From contig NZ_SRZM01000100.1 in assembly GCF_019402445.1 (NCBI RefSeq), positions 1 to 11,959 on the forward strand: 11,959 nt of DNA, read 5' to 3'. Shown one piece after another: positions 5,435 to 11,959 of this stretch (positions within the stretch are counted from its first letter, which is position 1; each line of letters begins with the position of its first letter). This stretch comes from Brachyspira pilosicoli (GTDB taxonomy: Bacteria > Spirochaetota > Brachyspiria > Brachyspirales > Brachyspiraceae). The translations under genes and the position numbers were made by a program. The notes below the pieces were generated by a model that saw only the letters and a list, made by a program, of their open reading frames with translations, had not been told where the DNA came from and did not search any database.

Positions 5435-7969
5435 TTATTTTTTTGCTTTTTTAGATTTACTTGATGCTTTATCAGTTTTTTTATTAGACTTGTTTAATTT
5501 AAACATAAAGTCAAACACCTCTTCTACATCTTTTACAGGGTGGAAAATAAGAGAGCTTTTAACTTTATCAGGTATTTCATCTAAATCTCTTTTGTTTTCA
5601 AAAGGTATTATAATATGCTTAATAAAGCCTAATCTCTTAGCTGCTATAGTCTTTTCTTTAAGCCCTCCAATAGGAAGCACTTTTCCATTGAGAGAAAGCT
5701 CGCCTGTCATAGCGGTGTCATTTCTAATAACCTTATTCATGGCAAGCGATAATAAAGCAGTAGCTAAAGTAATACCAGCAGAAGGACCGTCTTTTGGAGT
5801 AGCTCCTTCTGGTATATGTAGGTGTATTATAGCATCATTAAAATAATTCTCATCAACGCCGTAATTTTTAGCAACACTTTTTACATAGCTGTAAGCAATC
5901 TGCACGCTCTCTGTCATCACCTCTCCAAGCTGACCCGTTATGTTTATAGTGCCTGCATCTTTTTTCTCTTGTACTTTAATAGATTCTATAGTTAAAGTAG
6001 CCCCACCCATAGAAGTCCAAGCTAAACCTATTGCATTTCCTGGTTTTAAATCTTTTTCCGTAAAATCTTCTGTAAAGATTGGTTTTTTTAAGTACTTTTC
6101 TAAATCTTTAGAATCTATAGTTATATTATAATTTTCTTTGTTGTTTGATACTACATCAGCAGCAATTTTTCTGCATATTTTCTCTATCATTCTCTCGAAG
6201 TTACGAACACCCGCCTCTCTAGCATAACCATTAACTATATCTGCTATAGCCTTGTTTGTAAACTTAATATTTTTAGCAATCAAACCATGTGCTTTTAATT
6301 GTCTTGGTATTATATATTTTGTAGCAATTTTTATTTTCTCTTCCATGATGTAGCCAGATAGTCTAATTACTTCCATTCTGTCAAGCAAAGGTCTTGGAAT
6401 AGTGTCTAATGTGTTTGCTGTTGTAATAAACAAAATATTAGATAAATCAAAAGGTAAATCAAGATAATGATCTCTAAAAGAAGAGTTTTGCTCTGGGTCT
6501 AATACTTCAAGCAATGCACTAGAAGGGTCTCCCTGAAAGCTAGCACCTAATTTATCTATTTCATCAAGCATTAAAACAGGGTTTTTAGATTTAACAATTT
6601 TTAAAGCCTCAATTATTTTGCCGGGCATAGCACCAATATATGTTCTTCTGTGTCCTTTAATTTCTGCTTCATCTCTCATACCGCCTAGTGAGAACCTAAA
6701 GAATGGTCTATCTAATGCCTCTGCAATGCTTTTTCCTATAGATGTTTTACCAACACCAGGAGGGCCTACAAAACAGAGTATTGAAGATTTTTTATCTGGG
6801 TTTAGTTTTCTCACTGCCAAAAACTCATATATTCTATCTTTTACATCTTCTAATCCATAATGATCTCTGTCTAATATTTTTTTACTTTTTGTTATGTCTT
6901 CTCTCTCTTTATTTTCTTTGTTCCAAGGGAGTGCAAATAATGTATCAAGATAATTTTTTGACACTGTGTACTCTGGAGAATGTGTGTCTATTGTAGAAAT
7001 TTTTTCTATTTCTTGCTCCATTCTCTCTCTTACTTCATCTACTATTTTTAATTCTTTTAACTCTTTTTTATATTTATCTATATCTTTTTGTTTAGGGTCT
7101 GTGTCATAGCCTAATTCTTTTTTTATCTCTTTTAGTTGTTCTTTTAGAAAATAATCTCTTTGCTGTTTTTGTATTTTAGAGTTAATGCTTCCTTGAATTT
7201 TTTGCTGAAGTTTTGTTATTTCTCTCTCTTTTTGAAGAAGAAGTAAAACTTTTTCTAATCTCTCCTGTACATCAAAAGTTTCTAATATTTCTTGCTGATT
7301 AGCTCTCTCTACATTTATCATAGAAGTAACAAAATCTGCTAATTTACCAGGGTCGTCTACATTCACCATTGTAAGACGCATCTCTTCTGTAAAAAGAGGA
7401 TTGTTTTCGCTTAATGATTTTACCTCAGAAAGTAAAGCTCTTGTATATGCTTTTATTTCTTTTGCCTCTTTATCATTATTGGTTGTTACTATGTCTGGTA
7501 TATATAAAGGTTCTGCTCTAATTACAGGGTCAGTTGAAATGTATCTGATTATTTTATATCTTTTAATTGAATTAATAAGAAGGTTAAGTCCTCCATCTGG
7601 AAGATTAAGTTTTTTAAATACTTTTACAACAACGCCCACTTTATATATTTCATCTATAGTTGTTTTTTTTATGTCTTTAGGTTCATCTTGTATATACAAA
7701 TTAAGACCTAAAAAACCATCATTTTCTGCAATGGCTTTATTTACAGCATTAGCCTGAGAAGCTGGTATTGGAAATGGAGCATAAAGACCTGGAAATAATG
7801 GCTTTCCCATTACAGGTATTATTATTAGCCTTGATGGGAGTTTATCTTCAACTATTGATACAGCATTATCAGAATCGTTTTCTTGATTTGTTTCAATAGT
7901 TTTATTTTCAGTTTTGTTTTCTATATTTTCGTTTTTTTCTATATCGTTATTTTTATTATTTTCACTCAT
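5435..7969 (-). CDS. lon: ATP-dependent protease La (Lon)
   Basis: Lon is a cytoplasmic AAA+ serine protease that unfolds and degrades misfolded and short-lived regulatory proteins. The 844 residues show the full bacterial LonA layout: an N-terminal substrate-binding domain (about 46-245, from LIIIPVMGKPLFPG), a coiled-coil linker (about 245-325), an ATPase with Walker A GPPGVGKT (402-409) and Walker B LMLDEID (467-472), a helical domain with GYAREAGVRNFER, and the protease domain. The catalytic pair is Ser730 in DGPSAG and Lys771 in PIGGLKEK. Residues 1-40 form an Asn/Glu/Lys/Thr-rich extension, and the last 20 residues are a Lys/Ser tail, so it is slightly longer than typical Lon (about 780-810). 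GGAG (7978-7981) lies eight bases before the ATG. It has a consensus promoter and its own terminator and is monocistronic. No CIRCE element is visible. Confidence 0.97.
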   Translation of the reverse strand: MSENNKNNDIEKNENIENKTENKTIETNQENDSDNAVSIVEDKLPSRLIIIPVMGKPLFPGLYAPFPIPASQANAVNKAIAENDGFLGLNLYIQDEPKDIKKTTIDEIYKVGVVVKVFKKLNLPDGGLNLLINSIKRYKIIRYISTDPVIRAEPLYIPDIVTTNNDKEAKEIKAYTRALLSEVKSLSENNPLFTEEMRLTMVNVDDPGKLADFVTSMINVERANQQEILETFDVQERLEKVLLLLQKEREITKLQQKIQGSINSKIQKQQRDYFLKEQLKEIKKELGYDTDPKQKDIDKYKKELKELKIVDEVRERMEQEIEKISTIDTHSPEYTVSKNYLDTLFALPWNKENKEREDITKSKKILDRDHYGLEDVKDRIYEFLAVRKLNPDKKSSILCFVGPPGVGKTSIGKSIAEALDRPFFRFSLGGMRDEAEIKGHRRTYIGAMPGKIIEALKIVKSKNPVLMLDEIDKLGASFQGDPSSALLEVLDPEQNSSFRDHYLDLPFDLSNILFITTANTLDTIPRPLLDRMEVIRLSGYIMEEKIKIATKYIIPRQLKAHGLIAKNIKFTNKAIADIVNGYAREAGVRNFERMIEKICRKIAADVVSNNKENYNITIDSKDLEKYLKKPIFTEDFTEKDLKPGNAIGLAWTSMGGATLTIESIKVQEKKDAGTINITGQLGEVMTESVQIAYSYVKSVAKNYGVDENYFNDAIIHLHIPEGATPKDGPSAGITLATALLSLAMNKVIRNDTAMTGELSLNGKVLPIGGLKEKTIAAKRLGFIKHIIIPFENKRDLDEIPDKVKSSLIFHPVKDVEEVFDFMFKLNKSNKKTDKASSKSKKAKK

Positions 7970-7996
7970 TGTGTTTTCTCCAAAATATGTTTTTAC

Positions 7997-8024
7997 ATTA
8001 TAAACAAACTAATTATTTTGTCAA
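7997..8024 (-). promoter_or_regulatory. Consensus sigma-70-type promoter of lon
   Basis: On the minus strand there is a perfect TTGACA -35 (8019-8024), a 16-base spacer and a perfect TATAAT -10 (7997-8002). The expected transcript start is near 7990, giving a leader of about 20 bases that includes the GGAG ribosome site. Confidence 0.85.
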
Positions 8025-8025
8025 A

Positions 8026-8039
8026 ATTTAATATTAAAT
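8026..8039. promoter_or_regulatory. 14-base perfect palindrome abutting the lon -35
   Basis: ATTTAATATTAAAT is fully self-complementary and ends one base upstream of the lon -35 box. The position suits an operator or activator site, but the sequence is all A/T in an AT-rich gap, so chance is a real possibility. Confidence 0.25.
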
Positions 8040-8104
8040 AAAAAATAATAAATAATTATTTTTATATATAACCATATTTACTAATAAAAAATTAAAACTA
8101 TATC

Positions 8105-8130
8105 AAAAAACAAGGGGCTTTTAAAGCCCC
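8105..8130 (-). terminator. Intrinsic terminator of the aminotransferase gene
   Basis: GGGGCTT and AAGCCCC arms (8114-8120 and 8124-8130) are separated by three bases. On the minus strand they are followed by TTG and six T residues (8105-8110). It lies 32 bases past the aminotransferase stop codon and isolates lon from it. Confidence 0.9.
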
Positions 8131-8162
8131 ATTATATTATAAAATTATTTTATTTGTTATTT

Positions 8163-9296
8163 TTATTTATTTAAAAAGTCTTTAATTCTCTTAATAGCCT
8201 CTTTTAATATAGGTATGTCCTGAGTTAAAGCTATTCTAAAATAATTTTCACTTCCAAAAGCAATACCAGGTACAACAGCAACACCAGTTTCATCTAGTAA
8301 CCTCATAGAAAAATCAAGTGAAGGCTCTTTAGAAAACTTACTGTATCCTACAAATAAATAAAAAGCTCCCCTAGGCTCTATTACATCAAAACCTAAATCA
8401 GTTAATTCTTTTGACATAGTAAAAGCTCTCTCTTTATAAATATCTCTATAACTTTCTATTATTGGATATTTTTCTAAAGCATATTCAGCAATAGCACAAG
8501 ATAAACTAACCATACTGCCCACATTATTAAAACTAGCATTAACTAAATATTTTCTCACATCTTCAGGAGTTATGCTGTATCCTATTCTCCAGCCAGTCAT
8601 AGAATGCGACTTTGAAAAACCATTTAATATTATCACTTTGTCTTTTATAGAAGGATAAGAAGCAAAAGATGTAAAAGGATAAAATGATATAGCAGAATAT
8701 ATTTCATCGGCTATAACAAATATATCTTTTTTCTCAAAATATTTTACAAGCTCATCAACCTCTTCTTTTTTTAGCATATATCCAGATGGGTTTCCAGGAT
8801 TACTAAAAAGAATTGCTTTTGTTTTATTAGTTATAACTTTTTCTATCTTTTCAGGCTTTAATACAAGATGGTCTTCTCTTGTGTCTAGAAATACAACTTT
8901 ACCATAAGACAATTTAACTGCTTGTTCATATGGTGAAAAAAATGGAGTAGGTATTATAACTTCATCATCAATATTTAATATAGTTCTAAATACAGATGAT
9001 ATACCTTCCATAGAACCAATATGCATAGTGATATTATTAGCATTAACATTTGAACCGTAATATTTATTATAATGCTTAGCAACTAAATCTCTTAAATGTT
9101 CGCTTCCGCCAGATTGAGTGTATGGCAGAGCATGTGTTTTAGCATATTCACATCCATAATCAATTAATTCTTTTGGAGGCTGTAAATCTGGTTCTCCTAT
9201 TGTGAGCATTATGCTGTCTTGTTTTTTTTGTGCTTTTTCTGTAAGTTCTCTTATTAACGAATATGGTACTTCTAATATATTTTTATTAAGCTGCAT
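8163..9296 (-). CDS. Pyridoxal-phosphate aminotransferase, class I/II
   Basis: This 377-residue cytoplasmic fold-type I aminotransferase transfers an amino group between an amino acid and a 2-oxo acid. The cofactor-binding lysine is Lys229 in NGFSKSHSMTGWRIGY, which also supplies the phosphate-contacting Arg237. Other family positions are Asn166 in SNPGNPSG, Asp197 and Tyr200 in ADEIY, and Arg354 in NYFRIAL, expected to bind the substrate carboxylate. The N-terminal part reads LTIGEPDLQPP, then PYTQSGGSEHLRD, as in aspartate/aromatic-type enzymes of subgroup I-gamma. The length is normal and no catalytic residue is missing. The substrate cannot be read from sequence: aspartate, an aromatic amino acid or alanine are all possible, and no pathway neighbour helps. 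GGAG (9305-9308) lies eight bases before the ATG. It has its own consensus promoter and terminator, so it is probably monocistronic. Confidence 0.92.
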   Translation of the reverse strand: MQLNKNILEVPYSLIRELTEKAQKKQDSIMLTIGEPDLQPPKELIDYGCEYAKTHALPYTQSGGSEHLRDLVAKHYNKYYGSNVNANNITMHIGSMEGISSVFRTILNIDDEVIIPTPFFSPYEQAVKLSYGKVVFLDTREDHLVLKPEKIEKVITNKTKAILFSNPGNPSGYMLKKEEVDELVKYFEKKDIFVIADEIYSAISFYPFTSFASYPSIKDKVIILNGFSKSHSMTGWRIGYSITPEDVRKYLVNASFNNVGSMVSLSCAIAEYALEKYPIIESYRDIYKERAFTMSKELTDLGFDVIEPRGAFYLFVGYSKFSKEPSLDFSMRLLDETGVAVVPGIAFGSENYFRIALTQDIPILKEAIKRIKDFLNK

Positions 9297-9353
9297 TTTT
9301 TTATCTCCATAAAAAATAGAAATTGAGTTTAAAATATTATTATATAGAGTAAT

Positions 9354-9381
9354 ATTATATATAAAAACTATTTTTTGTCAA
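9354..9381 (-). promoter_or_regulatory. Consensus sigma-70-type promoter of the aminotransferase gene
   Basis: On the minus strand there is a perfect TTGACA -35 (9376-9381), a 16-base spacer and a perfect TATAAT -10 (9354-9359). The -35 begins only 11 bases past the stop codon of the upstream cNMP-domain gene. A second TATAAT-like box at 9339-9344 has no matching -35. The leader would be about 50 bases. Confidence 0.85.
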
Positions 9382-9392
9382 TTTTATTATAG

Positions 9393-11885
9393 TTACATTT
9401 TCTTATAAAAATCTATATGATTTTGCAGCTCTTCAGGCAAAGGATTACCTGTTTTAGTGAATTTGAAATATCTATTTTCTAATTCAGTGGCTTTTTTATT
9501 TCTTATGTTTTTAAATCTATTAGCCATATCAGCAAACATAGGTTGTTTTTCAAGTTCATCTCTTATATTTTTAGCAAAAGGAACTTGTCTGTATAATATA
9601 CCTCTTGCCACTCTGTTTAGACGCATAATACCTTTACTTTCGTATTTAAGCCATATCACATAATCTGATACAAATACTTCTCTTAAATTGTTTCTGCATT
9701 TTTTAATTTGTACTTTTAATTTTTCTTTAGCATCATCAGAGAGATTTCTGTTTTTCTTGTAGAACTGAATATAATCGCTGTATTCTGAAGTGATAGACAT
9801 TTGAGTAATATCATTCCAAGCAGGACCAAGCATAGTTTTACAAAGCTCCCATCTAAAAGCACCCATCATAGGAAGAGTTAATCCTTCTAAATCTTCTGAT
9901 GTAAATATAGGAAGTAGGAATCTAGCAGTACTATTTTTTTGTCTGCTTGAAAGCTCTTCCCACATTATAGCACGAGAACCGTATGTAGGCATTAATATAA
10001 TGTTTGGAAGTACTTCCTGCATAACTAATTCTTTTTCTATGTTTAGCTCTTTATTTTTATATAAAACTTCTCTGTAGAAAGCAGAAAAATCTATTTCTAA
10101 TATAGAGTTTAGAGTGTTTTCCATTGCTTCTCTTTTAATTAAAGAATCTTTAAAATCTTTAATTATCATATCCTTATGAAGAATAGGGAAGTAAACACTT
10201 ATTTGACCATAACATAATCTATGAGTAGTTTCAATCATATTATCTACTTCATATTCAAGTCTTCTAAGAGGGCTTTCCCAATGTTCTTCCATTTCACTAT
10301 CGCTAATAGTTCCTCTTTTTTTCATCTCTCTTAAAGCTTCTCTATAGTCTTGTCCGAAACCATTAACAGAAGGCGGTTCTTCTTTATCATAAATTTTTTG
10401 AAGCCATTCATCTATATAAAATACATTAATTTTTTTAGTTGATGTTTTATCTTTAACTTCGTATAAATCAACAATTTGATTTGGAGTAAGTAATTGGTCG
10501 TCCATATATCCGAAGTTTAGGAACATAGAAAATAATTTATTTTTTTCACTATTTATAATATATTTTTTAGCTATTTCTTTATAAACTTCAAAGAATACAT
10601 TTGTAACACTTCTTCTAATTTTTCTAGCATCATCTTCAGTGCTGAATTTATCTTTTAATTTTTTGAATGCATTTAAAGATTTAAAGAATGTGGAAGCTCT
10701 ATCTTCAGGAATGCCTGACATTTCTATTATTTTTTTGCTAGGGTTTTTAATCTCTTCAGGAATATCTTCTACACCCATAATTACTTGAACATTATTTTCT
10801 TCATTGTTAGGTTCATCATTACCATGTGAGTTTATATTTTGTGTAAGTTTTTTTATAGTGCTTTCTAATTCATCTATATCTATATTTAAATCATAGTCAT
10901 ATTTGTTTTTAATTTTTTCGCATATGTCTTTTGTAGCATTTGCTATATATCTAGAATATCTAGCCCATACTTCATAATTTTTGCCTTGTTTTTCTAATTC
11001 AAAAGCCATTTTAGAATATTCTGTAAATAGAGATTCTTGATTATTTGAATATAGAAAAGATATATTTTCCATAGTGCTTATAAATTCAGATTTAAGCATA
11101 TCAGCTATATCTTTTAAAGTTTGATATAATATAGCTGTAGCAGATAAAGTCATATTAACATCATAGCTAAAGAAAGGAGCCTTAATTTCTTTAGGCATAG
11201 TTAAAAATCTTTTTATATATTCTATTTCAAACTCTAATTTTTCATTTTCTTCGATGATTTTATTTTTATTATTATTGTATATCTCTTCATGGTCTTCTTT
11301 TATAAAATCAGTATTGAAATCTGTAGGAAAATTAAAACCATCATTTGTAGCATATTCAAAAACTTCTTTTGTTTTTAGAAATAATTCAGATTTAATATTT
11401 TTATTTTTAGCATTTAAATTGAAATACATAACCCCGAGATTAGTAGTTATTATTTTAAGTTCATCATTAATTTTTTTAATTTTGATATACTCATCATAAG
11501 TTTTCATTATCAAATAAGCAAGAGAATGATACATATTTGTGAGGTATGTTTTATTGCTATTAAAGAATGATTTTATATATTCTATATCAGGAATATTTAT
11601 AGTATATATTTCATTATCATTTTTGGACTTAAAAGAAAAAATATAATTAGAATCATTCATAAAAGCGCCAATTCCAATCATAATGTTTCTTGGTATAGAA
11701 AAAAGTTTACAACTATATTTCATTATTTCTTCTTCATCTTCTATTCCGATTAATTCTCTAGAAGAAATATAAACATCAATTTCACCTTTAGTGATAATAG
11801 AAATGTTTTTAATTTTTTCGCCTTCGTGATATATAGTAGTATTTGGTGTAAGGTTTTTGATTCCATTTTCTTCGGGTATATTCAT
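9393..11885 (-). CDS. Large protein with N-terminal cyclic-nucleotide-binding-like domain, function unknown
   Basis: This is an 830-residue, probably cytoplasmic protein with no signal peptide or membrane segment. Residues 10-110 look like the beta-roll of a Crp-type effector domain: TIYHEGEKIKNISIITKGEIDVYIS (about 17-41) has the usual Gly-Glu and Ile-x-x-Gly pattern. The phosphate-binding cassette expected further on (Gly-Glu followed by Arg-x-Ala) is not evident in 65-90 (IPRNIMIGIGAFMNDSNYIF), so cAMP binding is doubtful. There is no helix-turn-helix. Residues 120-350 are mainly helical and charged. An Asn/Glu-rich hinge lies at 352-366. The remaining 460 residues are helical with conserved-looking aromatic patches (EHWESPLRRLEYEVD 534-548; MMGAFRWELCKTMLGPAWND 673-692). 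I recognise it only as a spirochaete-type conserved protein. An AGAGAG (11892-11897) lies six bases before the ATG. TATAAT-like boxes occur upstream but without a clear -35. No terminator follows. Confidence 0.85.
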   Translation of the reverse strand: MNIPEENGIKNLTPNTTIYHEGEKIKNISIITKGEIDVYISSRELIGIEDEEEIMKYSCKLFSIPRNIMIGIGAFMNDSNYIFSFKSKNDNEIYTINIPDIEYIKSFFNSNKTYLTNMYHSLAYLIMKTYDEYIKIKKINDELKIITTNLGVMYFNLNAKNKNIKSELFLKTKEVFEYATNDGFNFPTDFNTDFIKEDHEEIYNNNKNKIIEENEKLEFEIEYIKRFLTMPKEIKAPFFSYDVNMTLSATAILYQTLKDIADMLKSEFISTMENISFLYSNNQESLFTEYSKMAFELEKQGKNYEVWARYSRYIANATKDICEKIKNKYDYDLNIDIDELESTIKKLTQNINSHGNDEPNNEENNVQVIMGVEDIPEEIKNPSKKIIEMSGIPEDRASTFFKSLNAFKKLKDKFSTEDDARKIRRSVTNVFFEVYKEIAKKYIINSEKNKLFSMFLNFGYMDDQLLTPNQIVDLYEVKDKTSTKKINVFYIDEWLQKIYDKEEPPSVNGFGQDYREALREMKKRGTISDSEMEEHWESPLRRLEYEVDNMIETTHRLCYGQISVYFPILHKDMIIKDFKDSLIKREAMENTLNSILEIDFSAFYREVLYKNKELNIEKELVMQEVLPNIILMPTYGSRAIMWEELSSRQKNSTARFLLPIFTSEDLEGLTLPMMGAFRWELCKTMLGPAWNDITQMSITSEYSDYIQFYKKNRNLSDDAKEKLKVQIKKCRNNLREVFVSDYVIWLKYESKGIMRLNRVARGILYRQVPFAKNIRDELEKQPMFADMANRFKNIRNKKATELENRYFKFTKTGNPLPEELQNHIDFYKKM

Positions 11886-11959
11886 ATCAAACTCTCTAAA
11901 ATTATTTATGATAAATTATAAAAATAATAATACAATTATAAGTTTTTTTGTAAAAAAAA

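Noticed and set aside
5490..7757. Several + strand open frames of 60-120 codons opposite lon
   Set aside because: They are antisense shadows of a clear, complete lon gene, and I saw no ribosome sites or recognisable domains in them.
11898..11959. TATAAT boxes upstream of the cNMP-domain gene considered as its promoter
   Set aside because: There are two TATAAT-like boxes but no acceptable -35 at 16-18 bases from either within the window, and the stretch is almost all A/T.

Overview
The window is strongly AT-rich: a 100-base sample inside the lon gene (7021-7120) contains 25 G+C. It looks like chromosomal DNA of a Brachyspira-type spirochaete. The main evidence is the first gene, which carries the signal peptide and N-terminal region typical of Brachyspira variable surface proteins (Vsp). 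A large protein with an N-terminal cyclic-nucleotide-binding-like fold at the other end fits the same assignment. The genus call rests on family recognition, not on a database search.

Layout: one gene lies on the + strand, a vsp outer-membrane protein (7-1170) closed by a strong terminator. It converges on a run of genes that are all on the minus strand. Read in the direction of transcription (right to left), these are: an 830-residue protein with a degenerate cNMP-binding-like domain (11885-9393); a class I/II PLP aminotransferase (9296-8163); the ATP-dependent protease Lon (7969-5435); a DNA methyltransferase with an SPPY motif (5318-3882); adenylosuccinate synthetase purA (3742-2459); and a PD-(D/E)XK nuclease of the Rpn/PDDEXK_2 'putative transposase' family (ending at 1501). 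These are mostly separate transcription units. Near-consensus sigma-70-type promoters can be read in front of the aminotransferase (TTGACA-16-TATAAT), lon (TTGACA-16-TATAAT), purA (TTGAAA-17-TATAAT) and the rpn gene (TTGACT-17-TATAAT). Clear hairpin terminators follow vsp, the aminotransferase and lon. No terminator is visible between purA and rpn, between the methyltransferase and purA, or between the cNMP-domain gene and the aminotransferase promoter.

Housekeeping functions (AMP synthesis, protein quality control, amino-acid metabolism) are interspersed with accessory-type genes (methyltransferase, rpn) on both sides of purA. The most notable signal is inside the rpn gene. An in-frame ATG at 1827 is preceded by an almost perfect Shine-Dalgarno sequence (GGAGGTGA) at ideal spacing, which would produce a 108-residue C-terminal protein. 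This matches the arrangement known from E. coli rpn loci, where a toxic nuclease is restrained by a small protein made from an internal start. The same gene also seems to have an odd 5' end: the apparent ATG just after its promoter is one base out of frame. The 330-base gap between vsp and rpn holds a terminator, a G+C-rich non-coding island of about 100 bases (49 G+C of 100) that is probably a copy of an interspersed repeat, and an AT-only palindrome.
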